A stretch of DNA of 57,568 nt from Candidatus Rokuibacteriota bacterium (lineage in GTDB: Bacteria; Methylomirabilota; Methylomirabilia; Rokubacteriales; CSP1-6), in the NCBI GenBank assembly GCA_003220615.1, contig QHTB01000207.1:1-57568 (forward strand), in the 5' to 3' direction. Both the position numbers and the translations under genes were made by a program. The notes below the pieces were generated by a model. It was not told the DNA's origin. It searched no databases and saw only the letters and a program-made list of their open reading frames with translations. This document shows, piece after piece, positions 16,370 through 25,371 of this stretch. Positions within the stretch are counted from its first letter, which is position 1. Each line of letters starts with the position of its first letter.

Positions 16370-18391
16370 TTACTTGTCGAGAAAGCCCCGGCCCTGGTCG
16401 GCGAGCTTGTTGAGCAACGGCGCCGGCCGCCAGAAATCACTGCCGGTCTGCTTCTCGAACGCCAGCAGCCGGTCGCGGATCGTCTTGAGCCCGATCTGAT
16501 CGGCCCAGAACATCGGGCCGCCGCGATAGACGGGCCAGCCGTAGCCGTACACCCAGATGACGTCGATGTCGCTCGCACGGATCGCCTTGCCCTCCTCGAG
16601 GATCTTGGCGCCTTCGTTGACCATCGGGTAGAGCAGGCGCTCTCGGATCTCGTCGTCCGAGATCGATCGGCGCTGCACGCCGGCCTCTCGCGAGACTTCC
16701 GCGACGATCCGGTCGACCTCGGGATCGGGCTTCGGCGTGCGATCGCCGCCTTCGTACTTGAAGAAGCCGCTGCCCGTCTTCTGACCGAAACGGCCCATCT
16801 CGCAGAGACGATCGGCGACGGGCGCGCGCTCGCCCCGGCCCTTGCGGATGCGCCAGCCGACGTCGAGGCCAGCGAGATCGCTCATGGCGAACGGGCCCAT
16901 GGGCAGGCCGAAGTCCGTCAGCACCTTGTCCACCTGCTGGGGCGACGCGCCCTCGAGCAGCAGGCGCTCGGACTGCTTGCCGCGCTGTCGCCCGATCGCC
17001 ATCGCCGTGGCGATGGCCGGCTTCGCCGATTTCTCGCCGCGGACGACCTCGAGCAGCCGCATGACGTTGGCCGGGCTGAAGAAGTGCATGCCGACGACGC
17101 TCTCGGGTCGCCGCGTGGCCGCGGCGATCTCGTCGACGTCGAGCGTGGACGTGTTGGTGGCCAGCACGGCGCTCGCCTTGGCCACCTTGTCGAGCCGGGC
17201 GAACACGTCCTTCTTGATGGGCATCTCCTCGAACACCGCCTCGACGACGAGATCGGCGTCGGCGAGAGCGTTGAAGTCGGTGGTGCCCTGGATCAGGCCC
17301 ATGCGCTTCTCGACGTCGTCCTTGGTCAGCCGACCCTTGGCCGCCGTCGCCTCGTAATTCTTGCGCACCACGCCGAGGCCGCGATCGAGCGCCTCGCTGG
17401 CGACCTCGATTACCGTCACCGGAATACCGACGTTGGCGAAGTTCATGGCGATGCCGCCGCCCATCGTGCCGGCGCCGATCACGGCCGCCTTGCGGATCTC
17501 CGCTGCCGGCGTCTCCGCGGGCACGTCGGGAATCTTGGCCGCCTCGCGCTCGGCGAAGAAGAAGTAACGCTGGGCCTTCGACTCCGGCGAGTTGAGCGTC
17601 TCGACGAAGAGCTCTCGCTCCCGCGCCAATCCCTGGTCGAAGGGCAGGCTCACCGCCGCTTCCACCGCCCTGATGCATGCCTCCGGCGCCTTGAAGCCGC
17701 GCGTCTGGCGCGCCACCGATTTGCGGAACTCGCTGAAGATCTCGGGCTTGCCGCGCGCGGCAGCGACCTTGTCGCCGAGATCGCGCACCTTGCGCAGCGG
17801 CCGCTTCTCGTTGACCACGCGCTCGGCGAATGCGATGGCTCCCGCGGTGAGATCACCGTCGACGATCTCGTCCACCAGGCCCAGCCGCTTCGCCTCCTCG
17901 CCGCCGATGGGATCACCGCCGACGATCATCGCGAGCGCCTTCTCGACGCCGACGAGACGCGGCAGGCGTTGCGTGCCGCCTCCACCCGGAATGAGGCCGA
18001 GCTTGACCTCGGGCTGGCCGAGCCGCGCCGTCTTCACCGCGACGCGCCAGTGACACGTCATCGCCAGCTCGAGCCCGCCGCCGAGCGCGGTGCCGTGAAT
18101 GGCGGCGACGATCGGCTTCGGGCCGCGCTCGATGACGTCCTGCACCTGGGAGAGCGTCGGCTCCTGCGGCGGCTTGCCGAATTCGGTGATGTCGGCGCCG
18201 GCGATGAACGTGCGCCCGGCGCATGCGATGACGATGGCGGCGGCCCCGGCATCGCCGGCCGCCTGGTTGATCGCGTCGCGCAGGCCCTGACGGACGTGAT
18301 GACTGAGCGCGTTGACCGGCGGATTGTTCACGGTCACGACCGCGATGCGGCCCTGACGGTCGAGGCTGACGGACTGGCTGATTTGCGTCAT
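16370..18391 (-). CDS. fadJ: Bifunctional enoyl-CoA hydratase / 3-hydroxyacyl-CoA dehydrogenase
   Basis: 673 residues, a two-domain fusion. The crotonase domain (about 1-190) has GRTFIAGADITEFGKP and HGTALGGGLELAMTCHWR for the oxyanion hole and LGLIPGGGGTQRLPRLVG with the catalytic Glu region. The dehydrogenase domain begins near 300 with AAVIGAGTMGGGIAMNFAN, and has FVEAVFEEM-like text, ATNTSTLDVDEIA and MHFFSPANVMRLLEVV (catalytic His), then the C-terminal dimer domains. It carries out hydration and NAD-dependent oxidation in fatty-acid or aromatic-acid beta-oxidation. Length matches FadJ/MFE-1-like enzymes. GAGGGATGC precedes the start. Confidence 0.92.
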   Translation of the reverse strand: MTQISQSVSLDRQGRIAVVTVNNPPVNALSHHVRQGLRDAINQAAGDAGAAAIVIACAGRTFIAGADITEFGKPPQEPTLSQVQDVIERGPKPIVAAIHGTALGGGLELAMTCHWRVAVKTARLGQPEVKLGLIPGGGGTQRLPRLVGVEKALAMIVGGDPIGGEEAKRLGLVDEIVDGDLTAGAIAFAERVVNEKRPLRKVRDLGDKVAAARGKPEIFSEFRKSVARQTRGFKAPEACIRAVEAAVSLPFDQGLARERELFVETLNSPESKAQRYFFFAEREAAKIPDVPAETPAAEIRKAAVIGAGTMGGGIAMNFANVGIPVTVIEVASEALDRGLGVVRKNYEATAAKGRLTKDDVEKRMGLIQGTTDFNALADADLVVEAVFEEMPIKKDVFARLDKVAKASAVLATNTSTLDVDEIAAATRRPESVVGMHFFSPANVMRLLEVVRGEKSAKPAIATAMAIGRQRGKQSERLLLEGASPQQVDKVLTDFGLPMGPFAMSDLAGLDVGWRIRKGRGERAPVADRLCEMGRFGQKTGSGFFKYEGGDRTPKPDPEVDRIVAEVSREAGVQRRSISDDEIRERLLYPMVNEGAKILEEGKAIRASDIDVIWVYGYGWPVYRGGPMFWADQIGLKTIRDRLLAFEKQTGSDFWRPAPLLNKLADQGRGFLDK

Positions 18392-18574
18392 GCATCCCTC
18401 GTTTGGCGAAGAAGTGGCGCCAATGATACTCGACCGGCCCCCGCCTTGCTTCGGGGAGCAGACGTCACGAGAGGAGGTTCGAAATGCACGCGGTCACGAG
18501 CGCGTGATCGCCGCCACTCTCGCGCGCTTGCCCTCGCTCGCAGCCGATGTTAATGGAGCAGTGAGGAGGCCTTC

Positions 18575-19849
18575 ATGACCCTCACTCCCATCCCTCGTCG
18601 CGAGTTCCTCACGTGGTCAGGCATCGCCGGAATTCTCGCGGCCGGCCGAGCCCCGGCGTTCGCCCAGGGCACGACGCTCCACTTCCTTCAGTGGTCGCAC
18701 TTCGTACCCGCCGCCGACACGCTGTTCGAGGCGCAGGCGCGCGAGTTCGGCAAGCAGGCGGGCGTCGACGTGAAGATCGAGCGGATCAATCAGAACGATC
18801 TGCAGGCCCGGGCGACGGCCGCCATCCAGAGCGCCTCCGGCCCCGACATCATGATCCTGGCCAACAACCACCCCCAGCTCTACGAGAGCGCGATGGTGGA
18901 CGTGAGCGACGTGGCCGAGGAGATCGGCGGCAAGCAGGGCGGCTGGCACGACTACGCCAAGGTGAACTGCCTCGCCAACGGTCGCTGGATCGGCGTGCCG
19001 CAGTTCATCGTCTCGTGGGCGGTGACGTACCGCGAGGACTGGTTCAAGGAGGCGGGCTTCGAGTATCCGAAGACTTGGGACGAGTTCCGGAAAGTCGGCC
19101 GCGCCTTCAAAACCAAGGGGCGGCCCTTCGGCCAGGCCTTCGGACATTCGATCAACGATCCGAACGCATGGGCCTACCCCATCGTGTGGATGTGGGGCGG
19201 GCTCGAGGTTCAGAAGGACGGCCGCAGCGTTGCGCTCAACAGCAAGAACACCGTGGAGGCCGTGAAGTTCACGCTCGCGGTCTGGAAGGACTGCTTCGAC
19301 GAGGGCGGCCTGGCCTGGGACGACAGCACGAACAACCGCGCGTTCTTGTCCCAGGAGATCTCGCTCACCGGCAACGCGCCGAGCATCTACATCGCGGCGC
19401 GCCAGAAGTTTCCCGACGTGTACAAAGGCACCAACCACGGCCACTACCCGCCGGGGCCGGCCGGACGGTTCTACTGGCTGCCGTGCTGGAACTCGTGCGT
19501 GATGAAGTACGGCAAGAACACGAAGGTCGCCAAGGACTTCATCCGCTATTACATGGACCGCGCGCAGTTCGATCGCTACTTCGAGACGATGGACACGTTC
19601 GGCATTCCGGCCACGCGAGCCTATGGCGACCACCCGCTGTGGAAGAAGGACCCCAAGACGGCCGTGTTCCCGGAGACGCTGCTGAGCGCGCGCCAGGTCG
19701 GCTACGCGGGGCCGCCTGGACGCAAGGCGACCGAGGCGCTGTCGAAGTACGTCATGGTGGACATGTTCGCCAAGGCGATCCAGGGCATGCGGCCGGAAGA
19801 CGCCGTGGCCTGGGCTGCCTCGGAGATGACCAAGATCTACTCCACATAG
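18575..19849 (+). CDS. ABC transporter solute-binding protein, family 1 (sugar type), Tat-exported
   Basis: 424 residues. The N-terminus PRREFLTWSGIAGILAAGRAPAFAQ is a twin-arginine-like signal (RREFL). The mature part has LHFLQWSHFVPAADTLFE, GPDIMILANNHPQLYESAMVD, GVPQFIVSWAVTYREDWFKEAGFEYPKTWDEF and the typical second-lobe text, matching MalE/UgpB-like family 1 proteins. It starts after AGGAGGCCTTC. No cognate permease genes follow, so the transporter must be elsewhere. The 183-base gap upstream, to the divergent beta-oxidation gene, holds no recognisable promoter motif. Confidence 0.87.
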   Translation: MTLTPIPRREFLTWSGIAGILAAGRAPAFAQGTTLHFLQWSHFVPAADTLFEAQAREFGKQAGVDVKIERINQNDLQARATAAIQSASGPDIMILANNHPQLYESAMVDVSDVAEEIGGKQGGWHDYAKVNCLANGRWIGVPQFIVSWAVTYREDWFKEAGFEYPKTWDEFRKVGRAFKTKGRPFGQAFGHSINDPNAWAYPIVWMWGGLEVQKDGRSVALNSKNTVEAVKFTLAVWKDCFDEGGLAWDDSTNNRAFLSQEISLTGNAPSIYIAARQKFPDVYKGTNHGHYPPGPAGRFYWLPCWNSCVMKYGKNTKVAKDFIRYYMDRAQFDRYFETMDTFGIPATRAYGDHPLWKKDPKTAVFPETLLSARQVGYAGPPGRKATEALSKYVMVDMFAKAIQGMRPEDAVAWAASEMTKIYST

Positions 19850-19867
19850 ATACGCCGCCTGGCCAGT

Positions 19868-20446
19868 TTGTCTCCGATCGATGCCGGAGTGGCCCTCGAT
19901 GGGACAAGGCCCACTCCAATCTCGCGGAAAATCGCGAGCGAGCGGTCGTCCGGTTTGGCATCGTGCTCGCATTCGACCCGGATCGTGAAGACGGCCCGCC
20001 CTGCCCGAAAGGCCCCCCTGCTCCATTTCCCGTTTCGTCGTCTCGCGATCTGCCTCGACTGTGATGCGTGCTTCGAGCTGGGCCCGGGCAGCTGCCCGGC
20101 CTGTGGCAGCGGCACGCTGGCTCCACTCGCCCGCTTTTTCCAGAACGGCAATTCCGGGAGCCCCGCGAAAGTCCGCCGTCAGATGCTCGTGGTGGCCCAG
20201 GATCACCCGCACGTCTACGAGTACCTCAAGCGGATGTTCGCCGGGAACGACACGGTGGAGGTGATCCTCGACCGGCGTAACGGCGACCGGCGGCGCCCGG
20301 GGGCCACGCACCAGCCCGATCGCCGGCGGATGAGCGATCGCCGGCGACAGGAGATCGACAGCCAGCTCCGTGCGCTGGGATGGGCCATCGTGCTGCTGGA
20401 TACCGGGCGCGATCACGAGCGCGTTCGCCCGCGCTCGCCCCGCTGA
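19868..20446 (+). CDS. Zinc-ribbon protein with DRR/DRRR repeat region
   Basis: Frame of 192 residues from a TTG; the true start is unclear and could be as late as GTG 19985. Near residues 62-79 lies a zinc ribbon, CLDCDACFELGPGSCPAC. From about 105 the segment QMLVVAQDHPHVYEYLKRMF leads into an arginine-rich repeat: VILDRRNGDRRR, then QPDRRRMSDRRR. The second half is clearly related to the small protein at 38367-38681 (same order: Q-x-H, LKR/LRR-x-F, V-x-I-x-DRR-x-G-D/E-RR, DRRR). Nothing indicates an enzymatic role; the charge suggests nucleic acid or membrane-surface contact. No signal peptide. Confidence 0.65.
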   Translation: MSPIDAGVALDGTRPTPISRKIASERSSGLASCSHSTRIVKTARPARKAPLLHFPFRRLAICLDCDACFELGPGSCPACGSGTLAPLARFFQNGNSGSPAKVRRQMLVVAQDHPHVYEYLKRMFAGNDTVEVILDRRNGDRRRPGATHQPDRRRMSDRRRQEIDSQLRALGWAIVLLDTGRDHERVRPRSPR

Positions 20447-20585
20447 TCCGGTCCCCTCGTCCTCTCGTCTAGCTCGTCGACGCCGCTCGCGCTCCCGGGG
20501 TACGTTATGATGCGCCGGTGCGCCGACCCCGCTCCGTCTCCGCGCTCGTCGGCCTAGACGTCTCCCGTCGCGGCATCGGTGGTCC

Positions 20586-20900
20586 CTGAGCAGCTTTCAC
20601 CGCGTCGATCGGTGCCCGCTGTGCCGGGCCGAGCGCATCACGCCGTGGTTCCACGACGACGACGTGTGCTGGATCGCCGAATGCGAGATCTGCGCGGTGC
20701 CGATGGTGGTGTGGCGCTGGCATGGCGTCACGCCACCGGCTGACCACCTCACCCACATGCATGCCCGGCTGCGCGACGTGGCGACGGCTCAGATCGGCGA
20801 GTACTGGCTGGACGATCACATGCGGAATATCCCCGACCACTGGCACGCCCACGCCCGACCCAAGGGTGGTTTCTTCGGCCCGGGCTCATCATTAAGATAG
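20586..20900 (+). CDS. Small zinc-ribbon protein, start codon uncertain (possible CTG)
   Basis: The conserved-looking part is CPLCRAERITPWFHDDDVCWIAECEICAVPMVVW, with CxxC at its start and CEIC later, followed by HMRNIPDHWHAHARP with several His. A GTG at 20664 would remove the first CxxC pair. In frame, no ATG, GTG or TTG exists between that GTG and the upstream stop at 20508; CTG 20586, preceded by GGTGG at 3 bases, is the best candidate and would give 104 residues. The alternative is a frameshift or sequencing error near the 5' end. The protein is probably metal-binding; function unknown. The Liv-type binding protein gene follows 19 bases later. Confidence 0.5.
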   Translation: MSSFHRVDRCPLCRAERITPWFHDDDVCWIAECEICAVPMVVWRWHGVTPPADHLTHMHARLRDVATAQIGEYWLDDHMRNIPDHWHAHARPKGGFFGPGSSLR

Positions 20901-20919
20901 CGTCGAAAAGGAGGGCATC

Positions 20920-22116
20920 ATGACCAGACGCCCATGGAAGCTGCTGAGCCTCGGAGTCCTCGCGGCGCTCGTCGGCGGGCCAGGACTGGCCGCGGCTCAG
21001 CCGGTCAAGGTCGGAGCCGTCGTGCCACTCACTGGGCGTTACGGCGCGGGCGGTGCGCAGGTTCGCGCCGGCTACGAGATCGCCGTCGAGCACATCAACG
21101 CCGCCGGTGGCGTGACCGTGGGCGGCAAGAAGATGCCGATCGAGATCACGATCCTCGACGACGAGTCGGACGCCACGAAGACCGTGAGCCGGATGGAGAC
21201 GCTGGCCGCGCAGGGCGTGGTCGCCTACCTCGGCGGCTTTGGCTCCGACCTGCACGCAGCGGCTGCCTCGGTCGCCGAGAAGAACAAGACGCCGTACCTC
21301 GGCGTGGCCTTCGCGCTCCACAAAGTCCACGAGCAGGGCTTCAAATATCTCTTCTCGCCCTTCTGGAAGTCGCCCGACATCAAGACCTACACGGTCGACC
21401 TCCTGAACTCGATTCCCGCCGCCGAGCGGCCCAAAGCCGCCGCGATCTTCCAGGAGAAGACGGACTGGGGCCGCGAGATGGCCACCGCCTGGACCGAAGC
21501 CGCCAAGCAGGCTGGCTACCAGGTGGCGATGGTGGGTGAATATGCGCCGGGCGCCAAGGACTTCTCCGATCTGATCTTGAAAGCCAAGGGCGCCGGCGCC
21601 GATCTCGTGCTCGGCCTGCCGACCCCGCCCGACGGCATGACGATCGTCAAGCAGATGAAGGAGCTGGGGCTCAACCCCAAGATGACGCTGCTCATCCGCG
21701 CGCCCGATCCGCCCATCTGGTCCAAGAACCTGGGCAAGGACGGCGACTACGTCGTCCTCGCCCCCGGCTGGCACCACGGCGTGAAGGCGCCCGGCGTGAA
21801 GGAGCTGAACGAGGCCCACACGAAGAAGATCGGGCGGCCGGCCGATCCGATCACCGGCCCGGCCTACGCCAACGTCCAGATCCTGGCCGCAGCGATCAGT
21901 CACGCCGGCTCGCTCGACAAGGACAAGATCCGTGACGCGATCGCGGCGACCGACATGACGACGGTCATCGGCCCGGTGAAGTTCCGGCCCGACGGCACCG
22001 GCATCGTCAACGCCGTCTTCGTGCAGTGGCTGAACGGCAAGCAGGAGCTGGTGTTCCCAAAGGAAGCGGCCACGGCGCCGCTGGGATATCCGGCACCGCC
22101 GTTCGCCAAGAGGTGA
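20920..22116 (+). CDS. Liv-type ABC transporter substrate-binding protein
   Basis: 398 residues, Peripla_BP_6 family. Signal peptide to about residue 27 (LGVLAALVGGPGLAAAQP). Landmarks: KVGAVVPLTGRYGAGGAQVRAG, IEITILDDESDATKTVSRMETL, GGFGSDLHAAAASVAEK and KDFSDLILKAKGAGADLVLG. It captures a branched-chain amino acid, amide or aromatic acid in the periplasm for the permease genes that follow. First gene of the five-gene uptake operon; AAAGGAGGGCATC precedes the ATG. Confidence 0.9.
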   Translation: MTRRPWKLLSLGVLAALVGGPGLAAAQPVKVGAVVPLTGRYGAGGAQVRAGYEIAVEHINAAGGVTVGGKKMPIEITILDDESDATKTVSRMETLAAQGVVAYLGGFGSDLHAAAASVAEKNKTPYLGVAFALHKVHEQGFKYLFSPFWKSPDIKTYTVDLLNSIPAAERPKAAAIFQEKTDWGREMATAWTEAAKQAGYQVAMVGEYAPGAKDFSDLILKAKGAGADLVLGLPTPPDGMTIVKQMKELGLNPKMTLLIRAPDPPIWSKNLGKDGDYVVLAPGWHHGVKAPGVKELNEAHTKKIGRPADPITGPAYANVQILAAAISHAGSLDKDKIRDAIAATDMTTVIGPVKFRPDGTGIVNAVFVQWLNGKQELVFPKEAATAPLGYPAPPFAKR

Positions 22117-22838
22117 CGCTCCTCGAAGTCGAGCGCGTCACCAAGTCTTTCGGCGGCGTCCGGGCGGTCAGCGAGGTCTCCTTCAGCGTGAGGGAGGGCG
22201 AGCTGATCGGTGTGATGGGGCCCAACGGATCAGGGAAGACAACGCTCTTCAACCTGATCACGGGGGCGCTCCGACCGGACGCCGGCCACGTTCGCCTCCA
22301 GGGTCACGACATCACGGGCTGGCGACCGCACCGCGTGTGCGGCGCCGGCATCGCGCGGACGTTTCAGCTCGTCCGGCCCTTCCCGGGACTCACCGCGCTC
22401 GAGAACGTTCGCGTCGGTCTGCTGTACGGCCGCGCCCGCGATCCCCGTCATGTCGCCGCCGATGCCGAGCGCTTGCTGACCCTCGTCGGGCTCGAGGGCA
22501 AGACGTTCCGTCGTGCCGCCGAGCTGACGTTGATGGACAAGAAGCGACTCGAGCTGGCCCGTGCGCTGGCCACCTCCCCTCACCTCCTGCTGCTCGACGA
22601 GCTCATGGCCGGGCTCAACCCCGCGGAGACCGAGACGGCGATGGCGCTGATCCGACGGCTCCAATCCGAGGGCGTGACGCTGTTGATGGTCGAGCACATC
22701 GTCTGGGCGTTGATGGCCCTCTCGCAGCGCATCATCGTGTTGAGCGCCGGCGAGAAGATCGCCGAAGGCCGGCCCGACGCCATCGCCGCCGACGCCACCG
22801 TCGTCGAGGTGTACCTCGGCCATGCTGCACGTCGATAA
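22113..22838 (+). CDS. livG: Liv-type ABC transporter ATPase (LivG)
   Basis: 241 residues from GTG 22113, overlapping the preceding TGA (GTGA); an ATG 87 bases earlier lies deep in the neighbour and is unlikely. Walker A is MGPNGSGKTTLFN (about 33-45) and Walker B is LLLLDELMAGLNP. The signature-loop position holds ELTLMDKKRLELARAL, with LTLMD where LSGGQ/LSYGE is usual. IARTFQLVRPFPGLTALENV is characteristic of LivG. It powers the transport complex at the inner membrane with LivF. Confidence 0.9.
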   Translation: MTLLEVERVTKSFGGVRAVSEVSFSVREGELIGVMGPNGSGKTTLFNLITGALRPDAGHVRLQGHDITGWRPHRVCGAGIARTFQLVRPFPGLTALENVRVGLLYGRARDPRHVAADAERLLTLVGLEGKTFRRAAELTLMDKKRLELARALATSPHLLLLDELMAGLNPAETETAMALIRRLQSEGVTLLMVEHIVWALMALSQRIIVLSAGEKIAEGRPDAIAADATVVEVYLGHAARR

Positions 22839-23541
22839 CGTCGAGGCCTCGTACGGACCGTTCCTCGCGCTCTCGGGCGCCACGCTCGAGGTGCGTGTCG
22901 GCGAGATCGTCGCGCTGCTCGGCCCCAACGGCGCCGGTAAGACGACGCTGATCCGCTGCATCGCCGGCCTGCTTCGTCCGCGCGCCGGCGGGATCCGCTG
23001 GGACGGCGCCTCGCTCGCCAGCGTGGCCGCCCACCGCATCGTCGAGCGCGGCATCGCCGTGGTCCCCGAAGGCCGGCGGCTCTTCGCCACGATGACGGTC
23101 GAGGAGCATCTCGACCTCGGCGCGTTCGCGCCGCATGCCCACGCCGGCCGCGTGCAGCGACTGGAGGAGGTCTACACGATCTTCCCGGTCCTGCGCGAGC
23201 GCCGCGGCCAGCTCGTGCGCGCGCTCTCGGGCGGCCAGCAGCAGATGGTCGCCATCGGTCGCGCGCTGATGGCGGCCCCGCGCCTGCTCATCCTCGACGA
23301 GCCGTCGCTCGGCCTGGCCCCGCGCATCGTGGAGTCGATCCTGGGCGTGCTCGGTGAGATCAACCGGCGTGGCGTGTCCATCCTCCTCGTGGAGCAGAAC
23401 GTCCAGGCCGCGCTGGTGCTTGCCCATCGCGGCTACATCCTCGAGTCGGGCCGCATCGTCGGCGAGGGCACGGGCGCCGCGCTGATGGACGACCCACACG
23501 TCAAGCGCGCGTACCTCGGCCCCCTCGCGCTGCGCCACTGA
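22822..23541 (+). CDS. livF: Liv-type ABC transporter ATPase (LivF)
   Basis: 239 residues; the ATG lies 17 bases inside the end of livG, so translation is coupled. Walker A LLGPNGAGKTTLIR, LivF-type text GIAVVPEGRRLFATMTVEEHLDLGAF, signature ALSGGQQQMVAIGRALM, Walker B LLILDEPSLGLAP and the H-like loop LLVEQNVQAALVLAH. Second ATPase of the heterodimeric pair. LivG and LivF both precede the permease genes here. Confidence 0.92.
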   Translation: MLHVDNVEASYGPFLALSGATLEVRVGEIVALLGPNGAGKTTLIRCIAGLLRPRAGGIRWDGASLASVAAHRIVERGIAVVPEGRRLFATMTVEEHLDLGAFAPHAHAGRVQRLEEVYTIFPVLRERRGQLVRALSGGQQQMVAIGRALMAAPRLLILDEPSLGLAPRIVESILGVLGEINRRGVSILLVEQNVQAALVLAHRGYILESGRIVGEGTGAALMDDPHVKRAYLGPLALRH

Positions 23542-23542
23542 G

Positions 23543-24412
23543 ATGACGATCGTCCTCCAGCAGCTCGTCCTCGGCGTGCTGATCGGCGGCCTCTACGGCC
23601 TTGCCGCCGCCGGGCTCTCGCTGATCTTCGGCGTGATGAAGGTCCTCAACGTCGCCCACGGTGAGCTGATCATGCTGGGTGGCTACGGCGCGTTCTGGCT
23701 CTTCGCGCTGAGCGGGCTCGATCCGTTCGCCGCCCTCGTCGTCGTCATTCCCGTCGCGCTCGTCGGCGGCGCGATCCTCTACTGGGGACTCTTCGGCTGG
23801 GTCGTGCGCTACCACGAGGAGACGCGGATCAAGAACTCGCTCCTGATCGGCTTCGGGCTCGGCCTGGCACTCCACGCCGCGGCCGTACAGCTCTGGACCG
23901 CCGACGAGCGGTCGATCACGACCGCGTATGCCGGAAGCGTGCTCGACGTCGGCGGCGTCAGCCTGCCCGTGGTGCGGCTCGCCAGCCTCGTGATCGCGTT
24001 CGTGCTGATCGGCGGCCTGCACCTGCTGCTCAATCACTGGCGCTGGGGCCGCGCCATCCGCGCGACGGCCGACGACTGGGAGGCCGCGCTGATGACCGGC
24101 ATCGACGTGCGGCGCGCCTACCTCATCGCCTTCGCCATCGGCACGGCGCTGGCCGGCGCGGCCGGCACGCTCGTCAGCGTCGGCTACTCGATCAGCCCGT
24201 CCATCGGCCTCGAGTGGACGTTGAAGGCGCTGATCGTCGTGGTCCTGGCCGGCCTCGGCTCGATGCTGGGGACGTTCGCCGGCGGCCTGATCCTCGGCGT
24301 GGCCGAGGCGTGCAGCGCGATGGTCTTCGGGGGCCCCTACCGCGAGGTGGTCGGCCTCGTCATCTTTCTCGTCGTGCTGGTGGCGCGGCCGCAGGGACTC
24401 TTCGCGAAGTGA
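23543..24412 (+). CDS. livH: Liv-type ABC transporter permease (LivH)
   Basis: 289 residues, highly hydrophobic with about eight spans. Typical LivH text: LVLGVLIGGLYGLAAAGLSLIFGVMKVLNVAHGELIMLGGYGA at the N-terminus (within it NVAHGE is the family signature) and LVSVGYSISPSIGLEWTLKALIVVVLAGLGSMLG near the end, which includes the loop contacting the ATPase. It starts one base after the livF stop and ends in a TGATG overlap with livM. Forms one half of the membrane channel. Confidence 0.92.
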   Translation: MTIVLQQLVLGVLIGGLYGLAAAGLSLIFGVMKVLNVAHGELIMLGGYGAFWLFALSGLDPFAALVVVIPVALVGGAILYWGLFGWVVRYHEETRIKNSLLIGFGLGLALHAAAVQLWTADERSITTAYAGSVLDVGGVSLPVVRLASLVIAFVLIGGLHLLLNHWRWGRAIRATADDWEAALMTGIDVRRAYLIAFAIGTALAGAAGTLVSVGYSISPSIGLEWTLKALIVVVLAGLGSMLGTFAGGLILGVAEACSAMVFGGPYREVVGLVIFLVVLVARPQGLFAK

Positions 24413-25371
24413 TGCGCCCGGCCTCGGCGGCGGCGGGCCTCGTCATCGTCGCCGCCCTGGCCGCGGTCCCGCTCGTGGTGCGCCGCGAGGACATCCTGAA
24501 CTTCCTCTTCCTCGTGCTCCTGTCGATCGCGCTGGCGCAGTCCTGGAACGTCATCGCCGGCTACGCCGGCCAGGTCAACCTCGGTCACGCGGCCTTCTTC
24601 GGGCTGGGCGCGCTGGTCACCCGCGTGCTGTGGATCGCGGGCACGCCCGTCGTGATCGGGATGATCGCCGGCGCCCTCGTGGCCGTCGCATTCGCGCTGC
24701 TGATCGGCTGGGCGGCCTTCCGGCTGCGCGGCGCCTACTTCGCCATCGGCACGCTCGCGCTGAGCGAGATCTTCCGGATCACCGTGGGGAACACGCTCGC
24801 CGAGATCTCGACGCTGCCCCAGACGACGATCGCCACCTATCGCCTGGCGAATCGCTACTGGTTGGCGCTGGCCCTGGCCGTGCTGGCGATCGCGGCGGTG
24901 GCCGCGCTCGCGCGATCGCGCCTGGGTCTCGGCATGCAGGCCATTCGCGAGGACGAGGACGCCGCCGGCGCCACCGGCGTCGATGCGCTCCGGCTGAAGC
25001 TGATCGCCCTGGTCTGCTCGACCGCGCTCGCCGGCCTCGTTGGCGGCTGCTTCGCGTACTACCACATCTCGTTCTATCCCTCGCACCTGTTCAGCCCGGG
25101 CTGGACGTTCGACGCCGTCCTGATGACCTTCATCGGCGGCGTCGGCACGTTGCACGGGCCGGTGCTGGGCGCGATCTTCTACGTCTTCTTCAAGGAGTAC
25201 CTGGCCATCCGCTGGGTGGACTTCCACCTGCTGATCTTCGGCGCGCTCTTCGTCGCGATCGTGCTCCTGCTGCCGGGAGGGCTGGTCGAGGCGATGGGGA
25301 AGCTGCGCGGACTCCTCGAGTCCGCTGCGTTCACCCCCGATAGACGGCGACCTCGACCCGAGCATCGTTGA
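24412..25371 (+). CDS. livM: Liv-type ABC transporter permease (LivM)
   Basis: 319 residues from the ATG at 24412 that overlaps the livH stop (TGATG). Hydrophobic throughout. Family segments SIALAQSWNVIAGYAGQVNLGHAAFFGLGA and FDAVLMTFIGGVGTLHGPVLGA are visible, the second being the ATPase-contact region. Last gene of the uptake operon. Its final 41 bases (25331-25371) overlap the 3' end of the molybdopterin oxidoreductase gene on the other strand, a convergent overlap with no room for a terminator between coding regions. Confidence 0.92.
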   Translation: MRPASAAAGLVIVAALAAVPLVVRREDILNFLFLVLLSIALAQSWNVIAGYAGQVNLGHAAFFGLGALVTRVLWIAGTPVVIGMIAGALVAVAFALLIGWAAFRLRGAYFAIGTLALSEIFRITVGNTLAEISTLPQTTIATYRLANRYWLALALAVLAIAAVAALARSRLGLGMQAIREDEDAAGATGVDALRLKLIALVCSTALAGLVGGCFAYYHISFYPSHLFSPGWTFDAVLMTFIGGVGTLHGPVLGAIFYVFFKEYLAIRWVDFHLLIFGALFVAIVLLLPGGLVEAMGKLRGLLESAAFTPDRRRPRPEHR

